64,000 bases of DNA from Sulfolobales archaeon Acd1 (GCA_000389735.1 APJY01000001.1:771064-835063); one strand, 5' to 3'. Numbered from the stretch's first letter, positions 1 through 9,901 are shown. Program-made: numbers and translations. The notes: a model not told the origin generated them from the letters alone.

Positions 1-534
<534 letters not shown>

Positions 535-590
535 TCCGAGATATAACTTTAAGGGTATAAAGTATAAGTAAGTAATGGTCGTATTCACTG

Positions 591-2189
591 ATGTCGTCAC
601 AAGAAAAGTACGCTACTATCTCGCCCGCCGAGTTCTTCAAGAGGAACCCTGAACTGGCGGGCTTCTCTAACCCTAGTAGGGCACTGTATCAAACCGTAAG
701 GGAGCTCGTGGAGAACGCTTTGGACGCCACCGATGTTCACGGAATCCTGCCCAGCTTGAAGACCGAGATAGCCCTGGTCGATGAGGTCAGGCAGATCTAT
801 AGAGTTAGCGTGGAAGATAACGGTATAGGTATTCCTCCTCATGTGATCCCTAACGCCTTCGCTAGGGTACTCTACAGCTCCAAGTACGTGCTTAGGCAGA
901 GTAGAGGAATGTATGGTCTGGGCGTTAAGGCAGCGGTTCTTTACAGTCAGATGTATCAGGAGAGACCCTTAGAGGTCGTGAGTTCCCCCAAAGGATCAAA
1001 GAGGCTTTATATGTTTAAGCTGAAAATCGACGTAGTTAAGAACGAGCCCATAATCCTAGAGAGGAGGTCGGTCGAAAACCCTACCGGTTGGCACGGTACC
1101 ATCGTCACGATCCACTTGGTGGGCGATTGGATCAGGTCTAAGTCCAAGATCCTCGAGTATATTAAAAGGACTTATATCATCACTCCCTACGCGGAGATCG
1201 TCTTTAAGGACCCTGAGGGAAACGTGTACTACTTCGAGAGGTTAACCAATAAGATACCGAAGCCTCCCAAGGAGGTGAAACCTCATCCATATGGCGTCGA
1301 TATCGAACAGATCAAGTACATGATACATCAAACGGACGGCAAGCCCATGAAGCTTAAGGAGTTCCTGATAAAGGAGTTCCAGCATGTCGGTGAGGCTACA
1401 GCAGAGGAGATATTGAACAAGTCCGGATTGAGAGCAGGCCTAGAGATATCGAAACTTACCGACGCCGACATAGCTAGGCTCGTTGAGGCACTGAAGAAGT
1501 TGGAGAAGCTTAAGCCCCCGTCCCCCGAGGCCCTCTCCGTCATAGGGGAGGACCTAATCGAGCTCGGCCTGAGGAAGAGCTTCAACCCTGAGTTCGTCGC
1601 GGCGGTCACCAGAAAGCCCAAGGCCTATCAAGGGCATCCTTTCATAGTGGAGGTGGGGATCGCCTACGGGGGAGCCATAACGCCACAACCAGAGCCTGTG
1701 GTCCTTAGGTACGCTAACAAGATACCCCTCATTTACGATGAAGGTTCGGACGTGATGTACAAGGTCGTAGTTAAGGAGATAGACTGGAAGAGGTACGGGA
1801 TCGAAGGGGATCAGTACCCGCTCGTCGTTATGATACATCTCTGCAGCACAAAGGTGCCCTACAAGAGCGCGGGTAAGGAGAGCGTGTCCGACGTGGAGGA
1901 GATAGAGAGGGAGATAAAGAACGCCGTCCAGGAGGTGGCCAGGAAGCTCGAGAGGTACATTTCCGAGAAGAAGAAGGAAATGGAGGCCAAGATGAAGCTA
2001 ATCACTTACCTCAAGTACATCCCCGAGGTGAGCCAGAGCTTGGCTACTTTCATCGCGAATAAGAGGGACATGCAGAGCGACGTCTACAAGGAGCTTAAAG
2101 CCGCCCTGACTAACCTGGTACTGAAGAGGTTAAACCTAAACGACGTGGAGAAGCTTCAGTTGGACGCTTATAAGGTGGAGGAACTATGA
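591..2189 (+). CDS. top6B: Type II DNA topoisomerase VI subunit B
   Basis: This is the ATPase subunit of topoisomerase VI, which passes one DNA duplex through a double-strand break to relax supercoils and decatenate chromosomes. It has 532 residues, the normal length. The N-terminal GHKL fold shows the N-box ELVENALDATD (Asn near residue 42), the G1 motif EDNGIGIP (Asp about 76) and the lid GMYGLGVKAA. An H2TH region near 245-305 and a transducer domain with KSAGKESVSD follow, then a charged C-terminal helical tail. It starts on ATG about 35 bp after a TATA-like GGTATAAAG. Its stop overlaps the start of top6A by 4 bp, giving translational coupling of the two subunits. Confidence 0.97.
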   Translation: MSSQEKYATISPAEFFKRNPELAGFSNPSRALYQTVRELVENALDATDVHGILPSLKTEIALVDEVRQIYRVSVEDNGIGIPPHVIPNAFARVLYSSKYVLRQSRGMYGLGVKAAVLYSQMYQERPLEVVSSPKGSKRLYMFKLKIDVVKNEPIILERRSVENPTGWHGTIVTIHLVGDWIRSKSKILEYIKRTYIITPYAEIVFKDPEGNVYYFERLTNKIPKPPKEVKPHPYGVDIEQIKYMIHQTDGKPMKLKEFLIKEFQHVGEATAEEILNKSGLRAGLEISKLTDADIARLVEALKKLEKLKPPSPEALSVIGEDLIELGLRKSFNPEFVAAVTRKPKAYQGHPFIVEVGIAYGGAITPQPEPVVLRYANKIPLIYDEGSDVMYKVVVKEIDWKRYGIEGDQYPLVVMIHLCSTKVPYKSAGKESVSDVEEIEREIKNAVQEVARKLERYISEKKKEMEAKMKLITYLKYIPEVSQSLATFIANKRDMQSDVYKELKAALTNLVLKRLNLNDVEKLQLDAYKVEEL

Positions 2190-3346
2190 CCGAGTTCGTC
2201 TCCAAGATCGATAAAGAGAAGAGGAAACAAGCGGCGGAATTGTTAAGAAGCCACTACATAAAACTAATAGAACAAGTAAAGAGAGAGGAACCTCCAGTAC
2301 TCGAGATACCTAAGAGGACTCTGACCAACACTATCTACGATAAGGAAAGGAAGCTCCTGCTTTTAGGGCCTGAGAAGCTGAGGAGGAACTTCCTAGACCT
2401 CAATGAGGCCAAGAAGTTCATGCAGACCGTGTTAATGGCGAGCATAATTTATGAGGCCTTAGTTAACGACGAGTACCCCACTATACGTGACCTCTACTAC
2501 AGGGGTAAGCACACCTTAATTCTCAGGGAGCCCAGCGGCAAGTCCTACGAGGAGAACACGTGGGATGAGCAGGACGAGTCAGACGATGTGATCGTCGACA
2601 TCGAGGTCTACACGAAGCTGCTGAGAGAGGAAATGCTGATCTTAAGCAAGGAGAAGGGCAAGGTAGTAGGCGACATGAGGATAAGGAGCGGTAACGACGT
2701 GATAGACCTGAGCAAGATGGGTCACGGCGCCTACGCCATCGAGCCTACTCCCGACTTCATAGAATTCCTGGACTACAACGCGGAGTTCGTTCTGGTGATT
2801 GAGAAGGACGCCGTTTTCCAACAGCTTCACAGGATAGGCTTCTGGAAGCAGTACAAGGCCATTCTGATAACCAGCTCCGGCCAGCCTGACAGGGCCACTA
2901 GAAGGTTCGTGAGGAGACTTAACGAGGAGCTCAAACTCCCGGTTTACATCTTAACCGATGCGGATCCTTACGGGTGGTACATTTACAGCGTCTTCAGGAT
3001 AGGTTCAATACAGCTGTCCCACGAGAGCGAGAGGTTGGCTACGCCTGACGCTAAGTTCCTGGGAGTGTCGATGACCGACATATTCGGCGACAGGTCCAAG
3101 AAGCCTTACTTGACCGAACAGGAGAGGAAGAACTTTATAATCAAAGCGAAGGACGTTGACATCAAGAGGGCATTGGAGCTGAAGAGCTACGAGTGGTTCA
3201 AGACCAAGGCCTGGGAGAAGGAAGTATCGATGTTCCTAGAGAAGAAGTCTAAGCTCGAAATAGAGGCTATGGCGAGCAAGGGCCTTAAGTTCTTGGCCTT
3301 TAACTATATCCCAGAGAAGATCAAGAACAACGACTACATCGCTTGA
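2186..3346 (+). CDS. top6A: Type II DNA topoisomerase VI subunit A
   Basis: This is the DNA-cleaving subunit of topoisomerase VI and a Spo11 homologue. It has 386 residues. The winged-helix (CAP-like) domain carries the active-site tyrosine in RDLYYRGKHT (Tyr104 or 105). The Toprim domain supplies the Mg-binding acidic residues: Glu206 in VIEKDAVF and the DxD pair Asp258/Asp260 in LTDADPYGWY. It overlaps top6B by an ATGA junction, so the two subunits form a bicistronic operon. No truncation or unusual feature is visible. Confidence 0.97.
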   Translation: MTEFVSKIDKEKRKQAAELLRSHYIKLIEQVKREEPPVLEIPKRTLTNTIYDKERKLLLLGPEKLRRNFLDLNEAKKFMQTVLMASIIYEALVNDEYPTIRDLYYRGKHTLILREPSGKSYEENTWDEQDESDDVIVDIEVYTKLLREEMLILSKEKGKVVGDMRIRSGNDVIDLSKMGHGAYAIEPTPDFIEFLDYNAEFVLVIEKDAVFQQLHRIGFWKQYKAILITSSGQPDRATRRFVRRLNEELKLPVYILTDADPYGWYIYSVFRIGSIQLSHESERLATPDAKFLGVSMTDIFGDRSKKPYLTEQERKNFIIKAKDVDIKRALELKSYEWFKTKAWEKEVSMFLEKKSKLEIEAMASKGLKFLAFNYIPEKIKNNDYIA

Positions 3347-3392
3347 GGTCGGCCGAGACAGGTCATTTCATCGCTCAAAGCATGGAGCCTCT

Positions 3393-3545
3393 TCATCCCT
3401 CATCTACGTATTCCAGGATGTCGTTAAAAGTGTTCCTCCTACACACGTTACAATAGTAGAATATCGCCGGCTGTTTCGAGATATCGAAGCTAATCCTTAT
3501 GACCCGCTCTGTTCCGCAGACTCTGCACTTGACCCTCCATCCCAT
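3393..3545 (-). CDS. Small zinc-finger protein, 50 aa
   Basis: This short gene encodes 50 residues with two CxxC pairs, CRVC at residues 7-10 and CNVC at 32-35, spaced as in a small zinc ribbon. The start ATG (3543-3545, minus strand) is preceded by a GAAAGG Shine-Dalgarno-like stretch and, further up, a TTTTTTATC TATA-like run. It lies convergent to top6A in the gap before aIF5A. The four ordered cysteines, the clean start and stop and the third-codon G/C bias support a real gene. Its function is unknown; nucleic-acid or protein binding would be usual for such a fold. Confidence 0.7.
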   Translation of the reverse strand: MGWRVKCRVCGTERVIRISFDISKQPAIFYYCNVCRRNTFNDILEYVDEG

Positions 3546-3676
3546 AAGGTCTAAAACCTTTCAGGCGATAAAAAATCCCGCTGTGACGAGGTTGTCCATC
3601 TGAACAGTGATGAGGGGCCAAAGCTCGGAGCAACAAAGTTATTTGTTCGCTATTTCCACTCATTTAACGATCCTTA

Positions 3677-4081
3677 ATGGGCATTCAGTACGCGACCGTC
3701 GGTGACCTGAAGGTAGGCAGTTACGTAGTCATAGACGGGGAGCCCTGTAGAGTAGTCGAAATAACCAAGGCCAAGACTGGGAAGCACGGAAGCGCCAAAG
3801 CGAACGTCGTAGCAATAGGGCTCTTTACCGGGGCCAAGAAGACCCTCATGGCTCCTGTGGATTCTCAGGTGGAGGTACCGATAATAGAGAAGAAGGTGGG
3901 TCAAGTGTTGAAGGTGATGGGCGATCAGCTCCAGGTAATGGACTTGAACACCTACGAGACGTTCGAGATGGAGATGCCAAAGGAGCCCGAAATAGCTAGC
4001 AAGCTGGCCGACGGCGTCGAAATAGAGTATTGGGAGATAATGGGAAGGAAGAAGATCATGAGGGTTAAAGAAGGTGCTTGA
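3677..4081 (+). CDS. eif5a: Translation initiation factor 5A (aIF5A)
   Basis: aIF5A helps the ribosome through difficult peptide bonds and carries hypusine. The 134-residue protein has the N-terminal SH3-like barrel with the modification loop [11 protein letters not shown]; Lys36 is the expected hypusine site. A C-terminal OB fold follows (about residues 70-134). The ATG start fits the family N-terminus. The gene overlaps the srp54 start by 8 bp, so the two are probably co-transcribed. Deoxyhypusine synthase lies 3 kb upstream. Confidence 0.97.
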   Translation: MGIQYATVGDLKVGSYVVIDGEPCRVVEITKAKTGKHGSAKANVVAIGLFTGAKKTLMAPVDSQVEVPIIEKKVGQVLKVMGDQLQVMDLNTYETFEMEMPKEPEIASKLADGVEIEYWEIMGRKKIMRVKEGA

Positions 4082-5417
4082 AGGCCTAAGGGACGCGGTA
4101 AGGAAGTTTTTAACTGGCTCCTCCCCTTATGAGAAGGCCGTAAACGACTTCCTTAAGGATCTCCAGGTAGCCTTAATCAAGGCAGACGTAAACGTGAGGG
4201 TCGTATATCAGCTCACTGAGAGGATCAAGAAAAGGCTCCAGGAAGAGAAGCCACCCGCCTACGCCAACAGGACGGAGTGGTTCCTGAAGATAGTGTACGA
4301 GGAACTAGTTTCCCTTTTCGGTGGGGAGAGGAAGCCCAACGTCCTCCCTCCTAAACTCCCTTACGTGATCATGCTGGTCGGCGTTCAGGGCTCGGGGAAG
4401 ACCACTACCGCTGGGAAGTTGGCTTACTTTTACAAGAGAAAAGGATACAAAGTGGCCTTGGTCGGAGCCGACGTATATAGGCCAGCAGCATTGGAGCAGC
4501 TCGCTCAGCTCGGCGAGAAAATAGGTGTTCCGGTCTATGGCGAGAAGGACAGCAAGGACGCCGTGGGGATAGCCAAGAGGGGCGTGGAGAAGTTCATAAA
4601 GGATGGCTATCAAATCGTTATAGTCGACACGGCGGGGAGGCACGGCTACGGTCAAGAAAAGGCCCTGATGGACGAGATGAAGGCGATAAAGGAGGCGATA
4701 AACCCCGACGAGACGATTCTGGTAATAGACGCTTCTATAGGCCAGAAGGCTTATGACTTAGCTTCGAAGTTCCACGAGGCCTCCCCGATAGGCTCGATCA
4801 TCGTCACGAAGCTCGACGGAACTGCCAAAGGAGGGGGAGCGCTAACTGCCGTGGTAGTCACGGGCGCTCCCATAAAGTTCATAGGCACCGGAGAGAAAAT
4901 AGACGAGTTAGAGCCCTTCGAGCCCCCCCGTTTCGTCTCCAGGATCCTCGGGATGGGCGATATCCAGGGGATAGTCGAAAGGCTCAGGAGCGTGGACGAG
5001 TACCAGGAAGTAGAAAAGGAGATGGAGGACGTTCTGGAGGGAAAGAGCAAGCTGACTTACAGGATACTCTACAAGCAGTTCAAGTCACTCAAGAAGGGCG
5101 GTCTGAGCAAGCTCCTCGAAATGATACCGGGCTTCGGCACGCTCTTCAGCGTTAAGGAGGAGCACCTGAAGCTCGGAGAGGAGCAGATTAAAAGATTCCT
5201 GGCGATCATGGACTCTATGACCTACAAGGAGCTAGACGAGCCGTCCCTGATCCATAATAGGTCGAGGATGAGGAGGATAGCTGAGGGAGCAGGAGTGACT
5301 GTGGACGACGTTAAGGCGTTGGTACGTCAGTTGGAGACGACCAACAACATGATTAAAATGCTTAAGAAGAGGAAAAACCTCGCGAGGCTGTTTGGAAGGT
5401 ATATCTCAAGCCAATGA
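4074..5417 (+). CDS. srp54: Signal recognition particle 54 kDa protein
   Basis: SRP54 is the GTPase that binds signal peptides and 7S RNA and docks with FtsY to deliver nascent membrane and secreted proteins. It has 447 residues: a helical N domain (about 1-87), a G domain with P-loop [10 protein letters not shown] (about 103-112), DTAGRHG and [11 protein letters not shown], and a C-terminal M domain with the methionine-bearing helices and [12 protein letters not shown]. It starts on GTG inside the end of aIF5A. Its 3' end overlaps the Pus10-like gene by 26 bp. The SRP RNA gene is not in this window. Confidence 0.96.
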   Translation: MLEGLRDAVRKFLTGSSPYEKAVNDFLKDLQVALIKADVNVRVVYQLTERIKKRLQEEKPPAYANRTEWFLKIVYEELVSLFGGERKPNVLPPKLPYVIMLVGVQGSGKTTTAGKLAYFYKRKGYKVALVGADVYRPAALEQLAQLGEKIGVPVYGEKDSKDAVGIAKRGVEKFIKDGYQIVIVDTAGRHGYGQEKALMDEMKAIKEAINPDETILVIDASIGQKAYDLASKFHEASPIGSIIVTKLDGTAKGGGALTAVVVTGAPIKFIGTGEKIDELEPFEPPRFVSRILGMGDIQGIVERLRSVDEYQEVEKEMEDVLEGKSKLTYRILYKQFKSLKKGGLSKLLEMIPGFGTLFSVKEEHLKLGEEQIKRFLAIMDSMTYKELDEPSLIHNRSRMRRIAEGAGVTVDDVKALVRQLETTNNMIKMLKKRKNLARLFGRYISSQ

Positions 5418-6483
5418 ATCCGTTTTAGATAAGGCCTTCGAACTTCTCAGCAAGTACCCCCTCTGCGACCATTGCCTCGGGAGGGCTTTCTCTAACCTGG
5501 CCACGGGGCTTTCGGATGAGGAGAGGGGTAGGGCTGTCAAGGTGGCATTGCTCCTGGAACTCGACAGGAGGGTTAAGGATCAGGAGGTTCCCGATCTGGA
5601 ACATTTGAGGTCGGTCCTCGAAAACATGATATCTCACTCCGAGAGGCTTTACGAGTTCTACTTCGGCTTGTCTATGCCTAAGAGGGAGTGCTTCGTTTGC
5701 CGGTGCAAGTTCGGGGAAATTTTGGAGGAGCTGATTTCAGCAGTCAGGGACAAGGTACCTAAAGGGAGGAGATTCGTAATTGGTGTGAGGGTTCCGGCCT
5801 GGATCAGGGAGAGGGAGACAAACCTGGTGAGCGAGGCTAACTTGGCACACTATGAGCCCCTAAAGGACGAGTTGAAGAGGGAGGCTGGGAAGAGGTTGGC
5901 TGAGGCAGGCTACATGCCCGATCCCAATGACCCCGAGGTGGAGGTCGTTTACGACTTCGAGACTCGTGAGGTCAAAGTGACGGAAATTAGGAGAAGGCAC
6001 GCGATAGCCTACTTGAAGCTCTCCAGGAACGTTCCCGTATCGGCCTGGTACGCTAGGGGAGGACAGTCGCTGGAGTCGGAACTTGGGAGCCTCCAAGTCC
6101 CTTACGCCGAGAGGTCTCAGGTGAGGGTGCTTGAGGAGTTCCTCCTCATATCTCCAAAGCCCCTAGAGGGGGAGAGGATGGGCTACGTAATGAAGGACTT
6201 GGGGGAGCTGAGGGGGAAAGAACTGAAGACCGCCTTCAGTCTCAGGCCAAGCCTAAGGCAGTACAGGGTCCTGCACCTCTGCGGTAAGACCTCCACCGAG
6301 GTGAGAGTTTACGGCGAGATCTGCGAAACCGTAATTACTGCCAAGGATTGGGACGAGGCTAAGGGAGCCCTGGGCCTGAGTGACGAAGACGTGATAGCCG
6401 TAGACATGATAAAGTCCTTTGGGCCCTCCGCTAGGTTCGTAGATCTCCTGGTGAGGAGGCTTGAGGATAAGCGTAACAGGTAA
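5392..6483 (+). CDS. Pus10-like THUMP protein, active-site motif degenerate
   Basis: Pus10 makes pseudouridine 54/55 in archaeal tRNA. This 363-residue protein has the family's accessory region, with Cys pairs CDHCLGRAF and CFVCRC (probable zinc site) and a THUMP-like segment. It then has the linker LSRNVPVSAWYARGGQSLESE, in place of the usual block preceding the catalytic motif. Where active Pus10 proteins carry GREDVDVR, this sequence reads AERSQVRVLEE, so the catalytic aspartate is not seen. The protein is also shorter than typical euryarchaeal Pus10. It may bind tRNA without modifying it. The TTG start at 5392 lies inside srp54; no later good start exists before the cysteine motif. It overlaps the next gene. 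Confidence 0.7.
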   Translation: MEGISQANESVLDKAFELLSKYPLCDHCLGRAFSNLATGLSDEERGRAVKVALLLELDRRVKDQEVPDLEHLRSVLENMISHSERLYEFYFGLSMPKRECFVCRCKFGEILEELISAVRDKVPKGRRFVIGVRVPAWIRERETNLVSEANLAHYEPLKDELKREAGKRLAEAGYMPDPNDPEVEVVYDFETREVKVTEIRRRHAIAYLKLSRNVPVSAWYARGGQSLESELGSLQVPYAERSQVRVLEEFLLISPKPLEGERMGYVMKDLGELRGKELKTAFSLRPSLRQYRVLHLCGKTSTEVRVYGEICETVITAKDWDEAKGALGLSDEDVIAVDMIKSFGPSARFVDLLVRRLEDKRNR

Positions 6484-7258
6484 AAGGGTTCTGGTCACGG
6501 CGTCAACCGAGGGGATAGGGAAGGAAGTGGCTAAGGCCTTCCTCTCAGAGGGGGCGAGCGTCGTGATAAGCTCGAGGAGCGAGGAAAAGCTCAGGCTCGC
6601 CCTCAGCGAATTGAAGGCTATAAGCCCTCAGGTGTACGGGTTCAGGTCCGACCTGACCGACAGGAAAAGCCTCGAAGACCTAGTAGCTCAAGCCAGAAAC
6701 GTAATGAGCGGGATAGACGTGTTAATCCTTAATTTCGGGAACCCACCCAGAGAACCCTCTTACTTCGAGGAGACCAACTTGGAGGACTGGGACTACGCGG
6801 TCTCGCTTTACTTGCTTTCGGCCATCACGATCACCAAGGCAGTGCTCCCGGACATGCTGAGGCAGAAGTGGGGGAGGATAATCTATTTGTCGTCATGGAC
6901 CGTCAGGGAGCCTCAGCCGCAATTCGTCTTGGCTGACGTCGCCAGGGCCCCGCTCGCCCAGTTAGCCAAGATCCTCTCCCATCATTACGCCCAGTACAAC
7001 GTGACGTTCAACGTTGTCAGGATGGGGAGCTTCAGGACTCCTGGTGCCCTTAAGGGCCTGGAGGAGCTCGCCAAGAGGACGGGCAGGGGCTTAGATGAGG
7101 TGATAGAGGCGGAGGTAATAAGAAGGACGGACGTTAGGAGATTCGGCGTCGTGGGAACGGATCTGGCCCCCCTACTGATCTTTTTGGCCTCCGACTTGGG
7201 CTCCTACATAACGGGGGCCGTTATAGACGTGGACGGCGGGACAAGCGGGTGCGTTTAG
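6461..7258 (+). CDS. SDR-family protein lacking the usual Tyr/Lys pair
   Basis: This is a 265-residue Rossmann-fold short-chain dehydrogenase/reductase. The nucleotide site TASTEGIGKEVA and the DVLILNFG strand are normal, and Ser lies in YLSSWTV. The YxxxK active site is absent: the aligned stretch reads FVLADVARAPLAQLAK, with no Tyr at the expected place and Arg instead of Lys. The C-terminal GAVIDVDGG is intact. It may be a non-classical reductase or a nucleotide-binding protein. The TTG start at 6461 is preceded by a perfect GAGGAGG Shine-Dalgarno site inside the upstream gene, so it is translated from the same transcript. Confidence 0.8.
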   Translation: MRISVTGKRVLVTASTEGIGKEVAKAFLSEGASVVISSRSEEKLRLALSELKAISPQVYGFRSDLTDRKSLEDLVAQARNVMSGIDVLILNFGNPPREPSYFEETNLEDWDYAVSLYLLSAITITKAVLPDMLRQKWGRIIYLSSWTVREPQPQFVLADVARAPLAQLAKILSHHYAQYNVTFNVVRMGSFRTPGALKGLEELAKRTGRGLDEVIEAEVIRRTDVRRFGVVGTDLAPLLIFLASDLGSYITGAVIDVDGGTSGCV

Positions 7259-7300
7259 GCCCTAATCTTTATTTAATCTCCATGACCAAGTGAGGAATTG

Positions 7301-7480
7301 ATGTCAAGGAAGCCGGTTAAGGTAAAGACGCCGAGCGGTAAGGAGGTCGAGCTCGTACCCGAGAAGGTTTGGGAGCTGGCGCCCAGGGGGAGGAAGGGGG
7401 TAAAGATCGGCCTCTTTAAGGACCCAGAGACTGGCAGGTACTTCAGGTCGAAGCTTCCTGACGACTATCCAGTGAGCTGA
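7301..7480 (+). CDS. creN7: Chromatin protein Cren7
   Basis: Cren7 is the conserved crenarchaeal chromatin protein, a small SH3-like barrel that binds the DNA minor groove and bends it. The 59-residue product matches the family along its whole length, including [38 protein letters not shown] and KLPDDYP. The ATG at 7301 is preferred over the TTG three bases upstream because TGAGG lies just before it and a TATA box (TTTATTTAATC, about 7267-7277) sits about 27 bp upstream. It is likely expressed from its own promoter. Cren7 is a taxonomic marker for Crenarchaeota. Confidence 0.97.
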   Translation: MSRKPVKVKTPSGKEVELVPEKVWELAPRGRKGVKIGLFKDPETGRYFRSKLPDDYPVS

Positions 7481-7519
7481 GGGTTCAACGCTTTATTGTG
7501 CGGGGGTCGTCTGTATCCT

Positions 7520-8173
7520 GTGACGCTTACCCTCAAACTCACCGGCAAGCTTTTTGAGTCGGACGAATTAGTTGACGTCCTTAAGGCCGTTAAGGATCTG
7601 TCCGAAAAGGAGGACCTGGCCGTCGTAACGGGAGGGGGAGGGCTAGCGAGGAGGTACATAGCTGTTGGCAGATCACTAAGGCTCAATGAGGGCTACTTGG
7701 ATCTACTAGGCATAGAGTCGTCCAGGATGAACGCCCTCCTAGTCGCCCTTTATTTGGACGGCTATAAGGGGGTGCCGAGAAGTTTGGAGGAGTTCGTATC
7801 GGTTTGGAGCTTCAAAAGGCCGGTAGTGGCTGGGGGTTTCCAGCCTGGACAGTCGACCGCCGGAGTGGCGTCATTGATAGCTGAAGCCACGGGCTCTAGG
7901 GAGCTTATACTGGCCACCACTGTGGACAGCGTTTACGACGCCGACCCGAGGAAGTACCCCAACGCGAGGCCGCTCAAGGAGGTCAGACTGTCCGAGCTCA
8001 TGGATATACTAGCTAGAGACCAGGACGTGAGAGCCGGCACTTATGAACTGATAGACCCGCTGGCCGCTAAGGTCTTAATGAGGGCTAAGATACGGGTTAG
8101 GGTATTACACTATAGGGACATGAGGAGGTACCTGCAGGGCGAGGATGTCGGATCGAGGGTAGTTCCGGAATGA
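7520..8173 (+). CDS. pyrH: UMP kinase (PyrH), archaeal type
   Basis: PyrH phosphorylates UMP to UDP in pyrimidine nucleotide synthesis. It is an amino-acid-kinase fold protein with LKLTGKLF, VVTGGGGLARRY and TVDSVYDADPRKYP typical of archaeal UMPK. The frame opens at TTG 7496, but the GTG at 7520 places the first lysine motif where the family has it. A TATA-like CTTTATT at 7491-7497 lies about 25 bp before it, which suits a leaderless mRNA. The product is about 217 residues. An ATGA overlap couples it to the following small gene. Confidence 0.92.
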   Translation: MTLTLKLTGKLFESDELVDVLKAVKDLSEKEDLAVVTGGGGLARRYIAVGRSLRLNEGYLDLLGIESSRMNALLVALYLDGYKGVPRSLEEFVSVWSFKRPVVAGGFQPGQSTAGVASLIAEATGSRELILATTVDSVYDADPRKYPNARPLKEVRLSELMDILARDQDVRAGTYELIDPLAAKVLMRAKIRVRVLHYRDMRRYLQGEDVGSRVVPE

Positions 8174-8436
8174 GCCTCGAGGAAGCCCTTTCTATGCTGG
8201 ACAAGTTCAGGGGAAGAGTAGATAAGAAGGTCCTTGAGAAGGTGCTGAACGACCTCTTGGACGAGTACTATAGGAGTAAGAGCGTCAAGGAAGCCGTCAT
8301 TGTGGCGTACGCCGAGAACTCAACGATAGTTAAGGAGAATAGGGAGCTGTTCAACGCGGTCGCTAGAGCCCTGGAAGTACTGTCGTCGAAGCTCGGCGTC
8401 CCAGAGGCGATCTCCGTAATTCTTTCGTACATCTAA
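8170..8436 (+). CDS. Small helical protein of unknown function (88 aa)
   Basis: I do not recognise this gene. The 88 residues are predicted mostly helical, acidic-basic mixed and without cysteines or membrane segments, for example LEEALSMLDKFRGRVDKK and a C-terminal GVPEAISVILSYI. It overlaps the pyrH stop by an ATGA junction, so it is co-translated with UMP kinase. Codon use is like its neighbours, which supports a real gene. A role linked to nucleotide metabolism is only inferred from position. Confidence 0.75.
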   Translation: MSLEEALSMLDKFRGRVDKKVLEKVLNDLLDEYYRSKSVKEAVIVAYAENSTIVKENRELFNAVARALEVLSSKLGVPEAISVILSYI

Positions 8437-8500
8437 TTACTAATTTCGAACCTTCAACAGGTATCTAATTTAAAACCTTCTGACCATAAAGTTCGAACTC

Positions 8501-9883
8501 GTGAAAGTCGGAATACTGGATTCCACATTAAGGGAGGGCGAGCAGACCCCCGGAGTGGTCTTCAGCGTGGAGCAGAGAGTGGAGATAGCCAAGGCCCTTT
8601 CGGACCTAGGGGTCGCCATGATAGAGGCTGGGCACCCATCAGTTTCCCCGGACATCTACGAGGGCATAAAGAGGATCATGAAGCTCAAGAGGGAAGGGGT
8701 CATCACCTCTGAAATTTTGGCCCACAGCAGGGCCGTGAAGAGGGACATAGAGACCGCGGCGGAGCTAGAGGTGGATAGGGTGGCAATATTCTACGGGGTC
8801 AGCGACATCCACCTCAAGGCGAAGCATAAGGCCTCAAGGGAGGAAGCCCTAAACGTTATAGCAGAACACGTGAGCTACGCCAAAAGCCACGGGTTGAAGG
8901 TCAGGTTCACCGCTGAGGACGCCACGAGGACGGATTACGACTATTTAGTCCAGGTAGTCAAGACCGCCAGGGACGCTGGGGCCGACAGGGTGAGTATAGC
9001 CGATACAGTAGGGATACTCTACCCCAGCAAGACGAAGGAGCTTTTCTCCAACTTGGTCAGAGACGTCCCCGGCGTGGAGTACGACATTCACGCCCATAAC
9101 GACCTGGGGATGGCGGTCGCCAACTCTCTGGCAGCGGTGGAGGGAGGAGCCACGATAATCCACGCCACCGTGAACGGGCTGGGCGAGAGGGTCGGGATAA
9201 CCCCGCTCCAGGCTGTGGCCGCGGCGATAAAGTATCACTTCGGCATCGACGTGGTCAAGCTCGACCTTCTTCCCAAGGTGGCTGCGTTAATCGAGAAGTA
9301 CAGCGGGATCTCGATACCCCCCAACTTCCCCATAACTGGGGACTACGCCTTCGTTCATAAGGCTGGCGTTCACGTCCACGGCGTGCTAAACGATCCCAGG
9401 ACTTACGAGTTCATGCCCCCAGAGACCTTCGGCAGGTCGAGGGACTACGTGATAGACAAGTACACGGGCAAACACGCCCTCAAGAACAGGTTCGAGAGGC
9501 TGGGGGTCCAGCTGAGCGACGCAGAGCTAGATCAGGTCTTAGCTAAAATAAAGGCCAACTCGACGGCTAGGTTCTTCAGGGACGAGGACCTGCTCGAGCT
9601 CGCGGAGGAGGCGACGGGGAGGAAGCTGAAGCCGAGGCCCCCGGAGAGGATAGAGGCGCTGATAGAGGTCAAGTGCGACTCCAACGTCTACACCACCTCG
9701 GTGGCCAGGAGGCTCTCCGTGGTCCCAGGAGTTAAGGAGGTCATGGAGATAAGCGGCGATTACGACGTCCTAGTCAGGGTTGAGGCCAAGGACACGGCAG
9801 AACTCAATCAAACGATTGAGGCCATCAGGGGGGTCAAGGGGGTCGCCTCGACCTTAACCAGCATAGTGTTGAAGAAGATGTAA
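8501..9883 (+). CDS. lysS: Homocitrate synthase with C-terminal RAM domain
   Basis: This enzyme condenses 2-oxoglutarate with acetyl-CoA, the first step of the AAA/LysW lysine route of Sulfolobales; the related reaction of isopropylmalate synthase is the main alternative. It has 460 residues. The DRE-TIM barrel shows DSTLREGEQTPG, metal-site HAHNDLGMA and NGLGERVGITPL, then the linker HKAGVHVHG. A C-terminal Lrp/AsnC-type ligand-binding (RAM) domain spans about 385-460 (VMEISGDYDVLVRVEA) and should sense lysine for feedback control. The GTG start lies about 27 bp after a TTTAAAA TATA box, as for a leaderless mRNA. Confidence 0.88.
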   Translation: MKVGILDSTLREGEQTPGVVFSVEQRVEIAKALSDLGVAMIEAGHPSVSPDIYEGIKRIMKLKREGVITSEILAHSRAVKRDIETAAELEVDRVAIFYGVSDIHLKAKHKASREEALNVIAEHVSYAKSHGLKVRFTAEDATRTDYDYLVQVVKTARDAGADRVSIADTVGILYPSKTKELFSNLVRDVPGVEYDIHAHNDLGMAVANSLAAVEGGATIIHATVNGLGERVGITPLQAVAAAIKYHFGIDVVKLDLLPKVAALIEKYSGISIPPNFPITGDYAFVHKAGVHVHGVLNDPRTYEFMPPETFGRSRDYVIDKYTGKHALKNRFERLGVQLSDAELDQVLAKIKANSTARFFRDEDLLELAEEATGRKLKPRPPERIEALIEVKCDSNVYTTSVARRLSVVPGVKEVMEISGDYDVLVRVEAKDTAELNQTIEAIRGVKGVASTLTSIVLKKM

Positions 9884-9901
9884 GTTTTTCCCAGGACAAC
9901 G

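Noticed and set aside
3600-3640. GTGATGA C-box match in the gap before aIF5A
   Set aside because: No D box follows at a suitable distance.
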